Shown: positions 35,155 through 44,397, counted from the stretch's first letter. The stretch: DNA of 64,000 bases from an uncultured Muribaculaceae bacterium (GCA_934661195.1 CAKUJD010000003.1:1-64000), one strand, 5' to 3'. The notes: a model not told the origin generated them from the sequence alone. Program-made: numbers and translations.

Positions 35155-37251
35155 TCAACTTATTTGGCCCCAGTTCACCTCGTGGCCATATAACTGCTGC
35201 AGGCGCGCGGCGAGCCTGCGACCAGGCAGTGACGCCAGATCGGGGTCGGACTGCAGAAAGGCATTGGCGTCGGCCCGCGCCATTTGCAGCACGGGGCCGT
35301 CGGTCGACAGGTTGGATATCTTCAGGTTGAATGCGATGCCACTTTGCTGCGTGCCCTCCATGTCGCCCGGACCGCGCTGGCGCATGTCTTCCTCGGCCAC
35401 CACAAAGCCGTCGTTGGTCTGCGTCATCACCTCAAGGCGGTGGCGCGTGTCGGCAGCCAGCTTAAATTTGGTCATCAGGATGCAATACGACTGGTCGGCA
35501 CCGCGCCCCACCCTGCCACGCAGCTGGTGCAACTGCGACAGTCCGAAGCGCTCGGAGTTTTCAATAACCATAACACTGGCATTGGGCACATTCACGCCAA
35601 CCTCGATAACGGTGGTAGCCACCAGAATGGCCGCCTTGCCGCTGGCAAAGAGTTGCATCTGCGCATCCTTTTCGGCTGGCTTCATGCGTCCGTGCACCAT
35701 TGCCACCCTGTAGCTTGGAAACGTTTCCTTCACATTTTCAAAACCTTCGGTGAGGTCTTTCAAGTCCATCTTCTCGTTTTCATCGATGAGCGGATACACT
35801 ATGTAGGCCTGCCGCCCCTTGGCCAGTTCGCTGCCAATGAAGCGGTACACGTCGTGGCGGCTCTGCTCATAGCGCATCACAGTGGTCACTGGCTTGCGGC
35901 CCGGCGGCAGCTCGTCGATCACCGACACCTCAAGGTCGCCATACACTGTCATGGCCAGCGTGCGCGGTATGGGCGTAGCCGTCATCACCAGCACGTGAGG
36001 CGGGGTGGTGTTTTTGCTCCACAGCTTGGCGCGCTGGGCCACGCCGAAGCGGTGCTGCTCGTCGATGACGGCCAGGCCAAGGTTGGCAAAGCGCACGTTG
36101 TCTTCAATCACGGCGTGGGTGCCTATGAGAATTTGCAGCGAGCCGTCTTGCAGCCCTTTGTGGATGCCTTGGCGGCGGAGCTTGCCAGTGGAGCCGGTGA
36201 GGAGGTCGACGGTGACACCTATCTGCGATGCCATGGCGCTGATGCTCTCGTAGTGCTGCGTGGCAAGGATTTCGGTGGGGGCCATGATGCAGGCCTGATA
36301 GCCATTGTCAACGGCCAGCAGCGCGGTCATGAGCGCCACTATGGTCTTGCCGCTGCCCACGTCGCCCTGCAGCAGGCGGTTCATCTGGCGGCCGGTGGCC
36401 ATGTCGGCACGGATTTCGCGCAGCACGCGCTTCTGCGCGCCCGTGAGCGGGAACTGCAGCACATGGCTATAGAACTCGTTGAACTTGGGGCCCACATGCC
36501 TGAACACGAACCCGCGCTGGCGCAATGGATCGCTCTTGGCATTCCTGAGTATGTTGAGCTGGAGCAAGAACAGTTCCTCGTATTTGAGGCGAAACTGCGC
36601 CCGCTGCAATGCCTCGACACTGGCGGGCAGGTGCACCGACTCCAGAGCCTCGCCAAGCGGCATGAGGCGGCGTGCTGCCACCACCTGCGGCGGCAGCCAG
36701 TCGGGCATAGAGCGCACGGCCACCGTGTGCAGCAGCGTGGCCACCATCTTCTGTATGGAGCGCGAGGTGATGTAGCGGTTGCGCAGCTTCTCGGTGAGGT
36801 TGTACACACCCACCAGTCCCTGCTGCGGCGCATCGGGCGTGTAGGGGTCTACCTCAGGGTGAGAGATGCTATAGCGTCCGTTATACAGCGTGGGTTTGCC
36901 AAACAGGGTGTAGACGGTGTGCGTCGTGTATTTTTCGAGTATCGCCCTCACGCGGTTGAACCACACCACCTCGATGGTGCCAGTGCCGTCGGTGAACAGC
37001 GCGTTGACCCGCCGTTTGGCGCCCTCGCCCTGCGGCGTGAAGTTGACGAACTGTCCGCGCAGCTGAATGCTGGGCATGTCGCCCGCAAGGTCGCAAATTC
37101 GGTACACGGTGGTGCGGTCGAGGTAGCGGAACGGGAAGTTATAAAGCAAGTCGAGGTAGCTGTGGATGCCCAGTTCCTTACCCAGCAGTTCGGCCCGCTT
37201 CGGGCCCACGCCGTGCAGATATTTTATGTCGGTTGCTTCAAGACCGCGCAT
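35155..37251 (-). CDS. recG: ATP-dependent DNA helicase RecG
   Basis: Remodels stalled forks and branched DNA. 698 residues, standard. The N-terminal wedge/OB region starts LHGVGPKRAELLGKELGI, a helix-hairpin-helix-like turn. Walker A GDVGSGKTIVAL is near 297, DEQHRFGVAQR near 395, then the TRG-type helicase core (RGRVGRGADQSYC, QRGPGDMEGTQQSG). Its first 14 bases overlap the end of ispD, and rmuC lies upstream of that, so the three are cotranscribed. Confidence 0.97.
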   Translation of the reverse strand: MRGLEATDIKYLHGVGPKRAELLGKELGIHSYLDLLYNFPFRYLDRTTVYRICDLAGDMPSIQLRGQFVNFTPQGEGAKRRVNALFTDGTGTIEVVWFNRVRAILEKYTTHTVYTLFGKPTLYNGRYSISHPEVDPYTPDAPQQGLVGVYNLTEKLRNRYITSRSIQKMVATLLHTVAVRSMPDWLPPQVVAARRLMPLGEALESVHLPASVEALQRAQFRLKYEELFLLQLNILRNAKSDPLRQRGFVFRHVGPKFNEFYSHVLQFPLTGAQKRVLREIRADMATGRQMNRLLQGDVGSGKTIVALMTALLAVDNGYQACIMAPTEILATQHYESISAMASQIGVTVDLLTGSTGKLRRQGIHKGLQDGSLQILIGTHAVIEDNVRFANLGLAVIDEQHRFGVAQRAKLWSKNTTPPHVLVMTATPIPRTLAMTVYGDLEVSVIDELPPGRKPVTTVMRYEQSRHDVYRFIGSELAKGRQAYIVYPLIDENEKMDLKDLTEGFENVKETFPSYRVAMVHGRMKPAEKDAQMQLFASGKAAILVATTVIEVGVNVPNASVMVIENSERFGLSQLHQLRGRVGRGADQSYCILMTKFKLAADTRHRLEVMTQTNDGFVVAEEDMRQRGPGDMEGTQQSGIAFNLKISNLSTDGPVLQMARADANAFLQSDPDLASLPGRRLAARLQQLYGHEVNWGQIS

Positions 37252-37933
37252 TGCACATGAGGATTTCGGCCACGGCTATGTCGGCCGGATGAGTAATCTT
37301 AATGTTAACGGGGTCGCCATCGACGAGGGTCACTGTGTGGCCTGCTGCCTCAACCACCGAGGCATCGTCGGTGAAGGCGTCGCTCGGCTCCACGCGGTAG
37401 GCCTTGCGCAGCAGTGCGGCACTGAAGGCCTGCGGTGTCTGCACGGCACGCAGCTGGCTGCGCGGCACGGAATGCGATGCTCCGCCGGCACCGTCGAGGC
37501 AGCGCACCGAGTCGGTGACAGGCACCACGGGGATGGCAGCACCGCTGAGACGGGCCGCCTGCATCACGCGCCCTATCACAGACTGCGGCACCAGAGGGCG
37601 CACGCCATCGTGCACGGCAATAACGCCGCCGTCGGGAACTTGTGCCACACGCAGGCCATTACGCACCGACTCAAAGCGGCTGGCGCCACCGCTGGCCACC
37701 ACGTGGGGCACATCAAAACCATGCTTGCGGCACAAGTCGCGCCACAGGCCGTGCTGGTCGGACGGCAGCACCACCACTATCTCGAGCCCTCCGATGCCAG
37801 CCGCGGCAAATGCCTCGATGGTGCGCATAAGCACAGGGCGGCCCGCGAGTTCAAGAAACTGCTTGGGCAGCGGCCCGCCGAAGCGCGTGCCACGGCCTCC
37901 GGCCACTATTATCACTGAGTTTTCTATTGTCAT
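37238..37933 (-). CDS. ispD: 2-C-methyl-D-erythritol 4-phosphate cytidylyltransferase
   Basis: MEP-pathway enzyme that joins CTP and MEP on the way to isoprenoids. 231 residues. The CTP-binding glycine loop is VAGGRGTRFGGPLPKQFLEL, followed by HDGVRPLV, the PVTDSVRC segment, RSQLRAVQTPQAF and FTDDASVVEAAGHTVTLVDGDPVNIKITHPADI. All expected motifs are intact. Middle gene of rmuC-ispD-recG, with 16 bases to rmuC. Confidence 0.96.
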   Translation of the reverse strand: MTIENSVIIVAGGRGTRFGGPLPKQFLELAGRPVLMRTIEAFAAAGIGGLEIVVVLPSDQHGLWRDLCRKHGFDVPHVVASGGASRFESVRNGLRVAQVPDGGVIAVHDGVRPLVPQSVIGRVMQAARLSGAAIPVVPVTDSVRCLDGAGGASHSVPRSQLRAVQTPQAFSAALLRKAYRVEPSDAFTDDASVVEAAGHTVTLVDGDPVNIKITHPADIAVAEILMCNARS

Positions 37934-37949
37934 AACGTACTTTCATTTT

Positions 37950-39293
37950 TCATTCCGATATCAAGCCGCCTTCATCGCCGTCGGGAGTGGCGGGCAGCTG
38001 CTTTGAAGCCTTTATGCCGAGTTTTTTGATGGTTTCAAACCTCGACAGCACATTGCCGCGCCCGCCGCTCAGCTTCTTCATGGCCTCGCTCCATGCGCCC
38101 TTGGCATTGTCGAGGCTTTTCTCCACATTTTGCATGTCGGTCACAAAGGCGGCCAGCTTGTCGTAGAGTTTGCCCGTCTCCTCGGCTATCTTGATGGCGT
38201 TGCGGGTCTGCATCTCGCGCGTCCAAAGCTGGTTAACCAGCTTCAGCACCGAAATCAGGTGGGTGGGGCTTACAATCACCACCTGGCGGTCGTAGGCATA
38301 CTGCCACAGTCCGGCATCGGCTCCCATGGCCAGAAGGTAGGCGGCCTCGTTGGGGATGAACATCATCACAAAGCCGGCCGAATTACTCACGCGGTCCTGG
38401 TATGCCTTGTCGGCCAGCTCAGCTACATGCTTGCGCACCGAGTCGACGTGTCGCTTAAGCGCCAGATGACGCTCGTCGTCGGTGGCGGCGCTTGAATATT
38501 CGGTGTAGGCGGTGAGCGACGTCTTGGAGTCGATCACCAGATTTTTCTTGTCGGGAAGCAGCAGCACCACATCGGGGCGCAGGCGCGTGCCACGGTCGCC
38601 CTGCACAGGCTGGCCGTCGACCTCGGTGGCCTGAACCACAAAGTTCTGCCCCTCTACAAGGCCCGAGTTTTCGAGCAACTTTTGCAATATCATCTCGCCC
38701 CAGTCGCCCTGCACCTTGCTTTCACCTCGCAGTGCCTGCGACAGCTCTTTGGCCTCGCGGCCAAGGCTGGCGTTCATGTCGTTCAAGTCCTTGATTTGCT
38801 GCTTCATCGAAGCGGCATACTCCGTCTGGCGGTTGGAGTACTCCCCCATTTGCCGGCGCAGGCCGTCGATTTGCTCACGCATGGGAGTGAGCAGGGCGGC
38901 GAGTCCGTCGGCCTGCTGCTTGCTGGCAGCCTTGCTCTGGTCGGCCAGCACCTGTGCCGCCACCTCGCGAAACACCAGGCGGCTCTGCTCCTGCAGGCGC
39001 TGCTGCTCGCGCGCGGCCTGCTCCACGCGCTCGCCGAGGGCGGCGGCACGGGCACGCTCGTCGGCCAGCTGGCGGGCCAGTGAGTCGGCCCTATTCTGTG
39101 CTTCGGCCAGCGCCTTGCGCGCATCATCGGTGCTCTGACCGGCCGCGGCCAACTGGGCTTCGGCCGCAGCCTTGGCTGCCGCCATGGTCTGCACCGCAGC
39201 GGCGAGCTGTGAATTCTTCTTGTCGGCCGCCATAAGCATATAGCCGAGCACGGCTATAGCAGCTATGGCGACAATGATGATCATGATGTCCAT
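37950..39293 (-). CDS. rmuC: DNA recombination protein RmuC
   Basis: 447 residues. An N-terminal membrane anchor (IMIIIVAIAAIAVLGYML) is followed by a long Ala/Gln-rich coiled coil (about 25-165) and the RmuC nuclease-like domain with a PD-(D/E)xK pattern (RLRPDVVLLLPDKKNLVIDSKTSL). The region MMFIPNEAAYLLAM and QVVIVSPTHLISVLKLV are family signatures. RmuC limits rearrangements at inverted repeats in E. coli. First gene of the rmuC-ispD-recG operon, from a consensus promoter. Confidence 0.94.
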   Translation of the reverse strand: MDIMIIIVAIAAIAVLGYMLMAADKKNSQLAAAVQTMAAAKAAAEAQLAAAGQSTDDARKALAEAQNRADSLARQLADERARAAALGERVEQAAREQQRLQEQSRLVFREVAAQVLADQSKAASKQQADGLAALLTPMREQIDGLRRQMGEYSNRQTEYAASMKQQIKDLNDMNASLGREAKELSQALRGESKVQGDWGEMILQKLLENSGLVEGQNFVVQATEVDGQPVQGDRGTRLRPDVVLLLPDKKNLVIDSKTSLTAYTEYSSAATDDERHLALKRHVDSVRKHVAELADKAYQDRVSNSAGFVMMFIPNEAAYLLAMGADAGLWQYAYDRQVVIVSPTHLISVLKLVNQLWTREMQTRNAIKIAEETGKLYDKLAAFVTDMQNVEKSLDNAKGAWSEAMKKLSGGRGNVLSRFETIKKLGIKASKQLPATPDGDEGGLISE

Positions 39294-39327
39294 TACAGAG
39301 TTAGTTTGAGTGTGTTTTTACCGCACG

Positions 39328-39359
39328 CAAAGTTAGCGATGCCACAGCACAAAAGCAAA
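39328..39359 (-). promoter_or_regulatory. Predicted promoter of rmuC-ispD-recG
   Basis: Minus strand: TTTG (39359-39356), 20-base spacer, TAACTTTG (39335-39328), 35 bases before rmuC. Confidence 0.78.
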
Positions 39360-39386
39360 TTTAATGCGCAGGCAATGCCGCAGCCA

Positions 39387-39418
39387 TTTGGCGCATTGGG
39401 AAATTGTGAGTAAATTTG
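39387..39418 (+). promoter_or_regulatory. Predicted promoter of the DUF695 gene
   Basis: TTTG (39387-39390), 20-base spacer, TAAATTTG (39411-39418), 19 bases before the ATG. It decides for the 39438 start. Confidence 0.78.
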
Positions 39419-39437
39419 ATGAAAATTGATTTACGCA

Positions 39438-39887
39438 ATGGCAAAACTTAAAATAAGCGACGAGTGGTGGACGGCCCCAGCCGAGGGCAACAGCGGGCAA
39501 CTGATTATGGTCACGGGGCGGCGCAATATGGACAACGTGATGAACAGCGGCACCTATAACGTGCGCATTGATGTGACGTGGCCCTACGAGCCCGACGCCA
39601 AGGGCATGCCCGACTATGCCACATCGACGCTGATGGACAAGGTGAACGAGGCGCTGGCAGCCACCTTCAACGCCGACCCTGTGGCGGTGAACACCGGCAT
39701 CTACACCGGCGAAGGCGAGCGCAATTGGGTGTTCTACACACGCAGCCTGCATCTGTTTCAGCGCAAGCTCAACGAGGCCCTTGCCGGCTTCGAGGTGCTG
39801 CCGCTGCAATTCCACGCCGAGGAAGATCCCGACTGGGAGGAATACCGCGAGATGCGCGAAACCGAAATCATGGACGACGAAATGTGA
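39438..39887 (+). CDS. DUF695 domain protein
   Basis: 149 residues, soluble, no signal peptide. It opens ISDEWWTAPAEGNSGQLIMVTGR and has GIYTGEGERNWVFYTRSLHLFQRKLNEAL and EEDPDWEEYREM, the pattern I associate with DUF695. The family is found in many bacteria, and its function is unknown to me. Chosen start is preceded by a consensus promoter. Single gene, convergent with the MATE exporter gene only 13 bases away. Confidence 0.78.
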   Translation: MAKLKISDEWWTAPAEGNSGQLIMVTGRRNMDNVMNSGTYNVRIDVTWPYEPDAKGMPDYATSTLMDKVNEALAATFNADPVAVNTGIYTGEGERNWVFYTRSLHLFQRKLNEALAGFEVLPLQFHAEEDPDWEEYREMRETEIMDDEM

Positions 39888-39900
39888 GCACGGCCGCAGC

Positions 39901-41232
39901 CTAAATTCGGCGGCGGCGCCAAGTGCCGCGGTGCAGATAGGCGTAGCACAAGGCTAGCGTCATGGCTCCGTAAAGAATCTCAGACGTCCACGCCCAGGCC
40001 ACATCGGCGCGCATATAGTAGATTACCAGCGTGATGTAAGCCATGTAGAACACAAGCGTGAGCAGCTCGAGGCCAAACGCCACGCGCGTGCTGCCAGTGC
40101 CCGACACGCTCTGAAACAATATGTTGGACGGAACTGTAACGAAATATGACAGACACATGACCCACACCGACGGCACCGCGGCGGCGGCCAGTTGCGGAAT
40201 GTCGGTGTAGATGGCGATGAACACCCGCGGCCACAGCGCAAGCACAGCCACAAGCGGCATCACACACGCATAAGTGAGCCACACGTGGCGGCGTATGGCC
40301 GCGCCCACCTGGCCGGCCTGGCCCGCCCCAATCATGTTGCTCACAATCGAGCTGCATGCCGAAGCAAACGCCATGACTATCATAAACAGAAATCCCGACA
40401 GGCTGCGCACTATGTTGGTCACGGCCAGCGGCTCCTCGCCCAGATGCTCGATATACACAAAAAATATAAACCACGTGGACAGCGAGACGAAACTCTGCAC
40501 CATCACCCACACCGACACACCCAGCACCGACCGCAATGTGGCAAAGTCGACAGCTGGCACCACGCCCAGCGCATAGCGGCGAAAGTCAACACGCCAGCGC
40601 GTGTAGACAATGAAGAACAGCAGCGACACCAGCTCGGCCAGCGACGACCCTATGGCCGCGCCGCCGATGCCCATGGCCGGCAGACCGCACTTTCCAAACA
40701 CCAGCACATAGTTGAACACCACATTCGACAGCACCATCACAACCGAATTGAGCGTGAGCGTCTTGGTGCGGGTGGTGGCCACATAGAACGAGCGGAACAT
40801 GCCGCCGGCAAAGGCAAAGAAGAAGCCATACACGCGCCAGCGCATGTAGTCCTCTGCCGCCCCAAGCACATGTGGCGACGAGATGAGCAGCGACAGCACA
40901 CTGCCCGACCACAACTGGCACACGGCAAACAGCAGCGCAGCCGTGGCCATAAGAAAGTAAAGTCCCTGATAGAATATGGAGCCTATGCTCCTAAGCGAGC
41001 CCGAGCCGTTGCGGCGCGCCATCACTATCTGCGCACCGATGCAAAAGCCGTGGCCCACCATGAACACCACCAAATAGAATACGCCCGCTATGGCCGAGGC
41101 GCCAAGCTCCACCTCGCCCACGCGGCCCATAAACGCCGTGTCGGTGAGGTTGATAAGCTGCTCCATGACCAGGCTCACCAGAATCGGGTAGGTGATGGTC
41201 CAAATATGCCGGTAACTGTAATCGATTTTCAT
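39901..41232 (-). CDS. MATE-family multidrug/metabolite efflux transporter
   Basis: 443 residues with about 12 membrane helices in two similar halves. The opening (YSYRHIWTITYPILVSLVMEQLINLTDTAFMGRVGEVELGASAIAGVFY) is the classic MatE start, repeated in modified form in the second half (SFVSLSTWFIFFVYIEHLGEEPLAVTNIVRSLSGFLFMI). It exports cationic or other small molecules using Na+ or H+. A longer frame adds 88 residues from repeat DNA and was rejected. The promoter appears to be inside a dispersed repeat ten bases upstream. Confidence 0.93.
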   Translation of the reverse strand: MKIDYSYRHIWTITYPILVSLVMEQLINLTDTAFMGRVGEVELGASAIAGVFYLVVFMVGHGFCIGAQIVMARRNGSGSLRSIGSIFYQGLYFLMATAALLFAVCQLWSGSVLSLLISSPHVLGAAEDYMRWRVYGFFFAFAGGMFRSFYVATTRTKTLTLNSVVMVLSNVVFNYVLVFGKCGLPAMGIGGAAIGSSLAELVSLLFFIVYTRWRVDFRRYALGVVPAVDFATLRSVLGVSVWVMVQSFVSLSTWFIFFVYIEHLGEEPLAVTNIVRSLSGFLFMIVMAFASACSSIVSNMIGAGQAGQVGAAIRRHVWLTYACVMPLVAVLALWPRVFIAIYTDIPQLAAAAVPSVWVMCLSYFVTVPSNILFQSVSGTGSTRVAFGLELLTLVFYMAYITLVIYYMRADVAWAWTSEILYGAMTLALCYAYLHRGTWRRRRI

Positions 41233-41241
41233 ATGCGGTTG

Positions 41242-41316
41242 CAAAGGTTGTGCAAACCGAGCGCAAAAACAATTAAGCAGGCTCGATGCCTTGCCGAGGC
41301 GCAGCCTGTTTACTGC
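41242..41316 (-). repeat. Promoter-bearing dispersed repeat, copy 2
   Basis: Anchor GTGCAAACCGAGCGCAA at 41250-41266, later block TTGCCGAGGCGCAGCCTGTTT. The adjoining box is AACCTTTG on the minus strand, a degenerate -7, ten bases before the MATE start. Confidence 0.75.
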
Positions 41317-41716
41317 AACGATACTAGAAAATCGGGTGATGGGGCGACACCCCTTTGCTCCAGGAAGGCGGAAATGCCCCATAAAGCGACAAAGCAGTAG
41401 GGTCGTGTCATGCCGAAAGCACTGAAAAAGTAGCAATCCAGCGAGTTGGCGGATCCACCAAACAGCGACGAATGCTGTAGGGACGTGGCATGCCACGTCC
41501 TACGCAATTTACTATAAATCAATTAACTATGCGTAAATAATTACAACCAATGGAGGTGTATTTGATGTGGTTTTGCTTTCGTGCTGGGGGGGCTACGCCC
41601 GCCGGACGCGGCATGCCGCGTCCCTACACTAATCGGCTGACCTCATGAATTTTACACATTCCCACGACATACTGCAGGCACACATTAAATGGATAGAAGC
41701 AGTGGTGGGATGGATG
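41317..41716. other. Intergenic region with dispersed repeat, no gene
   Basis: Between the MATE promoter and the 3' end of the next minus-strand gene. Apart from the palindrome-bounded element nothing is recognised. Confidence 0.5.
41477..41627 (+). repeat. Palindrome-bounded dispersed element, copy B
   Basis: Ends: GTAGGGACGTGGCATGCCAC + GTCC at 41477-41500 and GGACGCGGCATGCCGCGTCC + CTAC at 41604-41627. The interior shares with copy C the blocks AATTTACTAT, AATCAATTAA, AATTACA, and GGGCTACGCCCG. 151 bp, no coding capacity. Confidence 0.88.
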
Positions 41717-42700
41717 TCAGCGCACGGCCACTTTGCGGCTCTGCGAGCCGTGGGCCGACGTGAGCACGGCGGCATACACGCCAGGAGTGAGCCATGCAGT
41801 GCTGAGGCTGGCGCTGCCGCAAGCCTCTACGCGCTTCTGCGCCACCACCGCACCATTCATAGCCACTAGCCGCAGTGTGGCGGCCGTGCCGCCCGCCTTG
41901 GCCACAACTTCGCCAACCCGCACCTCAATGCCACCGCCACCGTCTGGGTTAATGGCAGTCAAGGCCGTAATATACTTGTTATATAAGCGTTCGGCCTTAT
42001 ATATTATTTCTCCTCTATCGTTCAATATATGGCTGACGCCTATTGTGTGGCTATCAGGAGCGGGCATAAACTGCTCAATTACGGGACAGAAAAAGTTGCC
42101 CGTACTTGATATTGCGCCATATCCCTCAGCGACAATAACAGCCGCCTTACTTTTCACCATAGGATCTGGATCTGGGACAGGAAAATATGTCACTCTGCGA
42201 TACCCATCTATAACCAAGTCGGTGTCATTTCTCTGCATATGATTCGAATAAAATGCAGGAATAGCATTAAAGTCGTAAATCAGCATCTCGCCAGTAGAGT
42301 CATAATCATCGGACTTAAACTTTGGACCACCCCTTCTCATCATTGCGTCTTTTTCAGTGTATGGGTGCTTCTTATTGATGACCGCATACACGCGCTTATC
42401 GCTTTCACGCACCCATGCCCAAGGCCAATCGGTATTGCCCATTTCGGGAGCACCAAAGAATTTCATGTAAAGTTTCTTGTAGCTGCGTCCACCGTTCATC
42501 ACAGTGTCGCCCTTGAAGAACACCTCGTATAAATAATATGGCTTGTATATTATCAAATCACTGTCAGTCTTCTGGTATTTATTGTAATAGTACACCCACT
42601 TAACGCCCTCACGTGGCAGTGGTTCATACTTATAGTCCTGCGCGTGCATCCCAGCCACTCCCAGAAGTATGGCCGCCATAATAAGCAATACCCTTCTCAT
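41717..42700 (-). CDS. Secreted protein of unknown function with a T9SS-like C-terminal tail
   Basis: 327 residues: signal peptide (MRRVLLIMAAILLGVAGMHAQ), a middle domain of about 220 residues I do not recognise (EGVKWVYYYNKY, YYLYEVFFKGDTVMNGGRSYKKLYMKF, RESDKRVYAV) and a final 70 residues resembling a type A sorting domain (IEVRVGEVVAKAGGTAATLRLVAMNGAVVAQKRVEA, LSTAWLTPGVYAAVLTSAHGSQSRKVAVR). Bacteroidales often encode many such paralogues. Likely exported by the type IX system. A 58-codon secreted peptide gene lies 39 bases upstream on the same strand. Confidence 0.75.
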   Translation of the reverse strand: MRRVLLIMAAILLGVAGMHAQDYKYEPLPREGVKWVYYYNKYQKTDSDLIIYKPYYLYEVFFKGDTVMNGGRSYKKLYMKFFGAPEMGNTDWPWAWVRESDKRVYAVINKKHPYTEKDAMMRRGGPKFKSDDYDSTGEMLIYDFNAIPAFYSNHMQRNDTDLVIDGYRRVTYFPVPDPDPMVKSKAAVIVAEGYGAISSTGNFFCPVIEQFMPAPDSHTIGVSHILNDRGEIIYKAERLYNKYITALTAINPDGGGGIEVRVGEVVAKAGGTAATLRLVAMNGAVVAQKRVEACGSASLSTAWLTPGVYAAVLTSAHGSQSRKVAVR

Positions 42701-42739
42701 AACTAATCAATGTTTAAGTTGTTATTTGTTATTTATTTT

Positions 42740-42916
42740 TTAATCGCATGCATTGTTTCTGTGACCTTGCCATTTTGAAACCACATAATAATCAAATGAG
42801 CAATTTCCCATTTGTTGCTTTGCGACAGACAATGCTTTTTCTCTGCTAACACTGACCACATTGGCATTAACACTTATCGCAGCTATGGCTACTAACAGAG
42901 AAGTTCTGACACGCAT
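42740..42916 (-). CDS. Small secreted peptide, possibly a truncated protease-propeptide gene
   Basis: 58 codons: a convincing signal peptide (MRVRTSLLVAIAAISVNAN) then VVSVSREKALSVAKQQMGN, CSFDYYVVSKWQ and a stop. The short REKALSVAKQQ helix after the signal resembles the start of Spi-type propeptides of C10 (streptopain-like) cysteine proteases, though by eye only. It could be a decayed remnant of a longer gene or a real small secreted protein. It precedes the T9SS-tailed gene on the same strand. Confidence 0.4.
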   Translation of the reverse strand: MRVRTSLLVAIAAISVNANVVSVSREKALSVAKQQMGNCSFDYYVVSKWQGHRNNACD

Positions 42917-43016
42917 AGTTATGTTTTAATTAGCTGGACAAATGTAACTAAAATCAAACAAACGACAAAACATTGCAATTTTTTCTAATCGGACAATATC
43001 ATGTAAAGGTGTTATG

Positions 43017-43090
43017 CAAAGTTAGTGCAAACCGAGCGCAAAAACAATTAAGCAGGCTTGATGCTTTGCGCTCAGTTTGCACTATCTTTG
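43017..43090. repeat. Promoter-bearing dispersed repeat, copy 3 (palindromic, bidirectional)
   Basis: Two anchors face each other: GTGCAAACCGAGCGCAA at 43025-43041 and its inverse with one change at 43066-43082. Each abuts a -7 box: TAACTTTG leftward (43024-43017) and TATCTTTG rightward (43083-43090). CTTG sits 22 bases behind the rightward box. It drives the MFS gene and could also drive the small secreted gene on the left. Confidence 0.8.
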
Positions 43091-43173
43091 CACTTTGGAA
43101 CGTGGGCTGGCGGGCGGTGGTGAGCGCTACCCGTCCAATCCCCAACAAGCATCACAGCATAGTCAAAATTGGA

Positions 43174-44397
43174 ATGGATTTAAGCAGAATAGGACACAAG
43201 ATAGCGGGCACGCCGGCCATGACCGACGGCACGGTATATTCGATGCTGCTGATTTGCAGCATTTCGCATTTTTTGAACGACATGATACAGTCGATTATCC
43301 CATCGATATACCCGATTGTGAAAGACGAGTTCGGCTTCTCGTTTGCCCAAATCGGGGTGATAACGCTGGTGTTTCAAATGACGTCGTCGATATTGCAGCC
43401 CGTGACGGGGCTGTATGCCGACAAGCACCCGCGGCCCTATGCCCTGTCGGCTGGCATGTGTTTCACACTGGCGGGCTTGCTGCTGCTGGCTTTTGCCAGC
43501 AGCTATGCGCTGATTTTGCTGGCGGTGGGCGTTGTGGGCCTGGGATCGTCGGTGTTCCATCCCACGGCCTCGCGCGTGGCGCAGTTGGCGTCGGGCGGCA
43601 AAAAGAGTCTTGCGCAGTCGATATTCCAGGTGGGCGGCAACGGCGGGTCGGCCGTGGGGCCGCTGCTGGCCGCCGCTGTGGTGCTGCCGCTGGGCCAGCG
43701 CTCCATAGCGTGGTTTGCACTGGCCGCACTGGCCGCCGCACTGCTTATGCTTAGGCTCGGCAGCTGGTATAAGGCCCGAATGGCCTATGTGGTGAGCCAC
43801 CCGCAAAGGCAGCCGGCGCTCAATACCCACATTTCGCGTCGGGCAAAATATGGGGCGCTGCTGATACTGGTGCTTCTGGTGTTCTCGAAATACTTCTACA
43901 CGGCCTGCATCACAAGCTACTTCACGTTTTTCCTGATCGACAAGTTTGGCATAAGCGTGCAGGCGTCGCAGATATGCCTGTTTGTGTTTCTGGCGGCATT
44001 TGCCATCGGCACGGTGGCCGGCGGATTGCTGGGCGACCGCTTCGGGCGCAAATATGTGATTTGGTTCTCGATATTGGGCGCGGCGCCATTTGCGCTGGCC
44101 ATGCCGTTTGTGGGCTTCACGCTGACTATGGTGTGCACCTTTATGTCGGGACTTATAATTGCCTCGGCATTCTCGTCGATAGTGGTGTATGCCACCGACC
44201 TTATGCCCGACAAGGTGGGGCTGATAGCCGGCATATTCTTCGGGCTGATGTTTGGCCTTGGCGGACTGGGGTCGGCATTTTTCGGCTGGCTGGCCGACGC
44301 CACGAGCATTGAGTTCATATTCAAGGTGAGCGCGCTGCTGCCGCTGCTGGGAGTGATTGCGGGCCTGCTGCCCGACACGCAGAAATCAAGGGGCTGA
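43174..44397 (+). CDS. MFS transporter, fosmidomycin-resistance (Fsr)-like
   Basis: 407 residues, about 12 membrane helices. The pattern fits Fsr-type exporters: LLICSISHFLNDMIQSIIPSIYPIVKDEFGFSFAQIGVITLVFQ at the N terminus, VFHPTASRVAQLASGGKKSLAQSIFQVGGNGGSAVGPLL, and GGLLGDRFGRKYVIWFS, the family's loop motif. Such proteins export fosmidomycin and other compounds. Start chosen at MDLSRIGHK, 84 bases after the promoter box; a longer frame begins inside the repeat. Convergent with fabG through a shared terminator. Confidence 0.9.
   Translation: MDLSRIGHKIAGTPAMTDGTVYSMLLICSISHFLNDMIQSIIPSIYPIVKDEFGFSFAQIGVITLVFQMTSSILQPVTGLYADKHPRPYALSAGMCFTLAGLLLLAFASSYALILLAVGVVGLGSSVFHPTASRVAQLASGGKKSLAQSIFQVGGNGGSAVGPLLAAAVVLPLGQRSIAWFALAALAAALLMLRLGSWYKARMAYVVSHPQRQPALNTHISRRAKYGALLILVLLVFSKYFYTACITSYFTFFLIDKFGISVQASQICLFVFLAAFAIGTVAGGLLGDRFGRKYVIWFSILGAAPFALAMPFVGFTLTMVCTFMSGLIIASAFSSIVVYATDLMPDKVGLIAGIFFGLMFGLGGLGSAFFGWLADATSIEFIFKVSALLPLLGVIAGLLPDTQKSRG

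Noticed and set aside
41233-41496. Extended N terminus of the MATE transporter (88 more residues)
   Set aside because: The extension is encoded by the promoter-bearing repeat and palindrome-bounded element, and the family start (YSYRHIWTITYPILVSLVMEQ) begins at the ATG at 41232.
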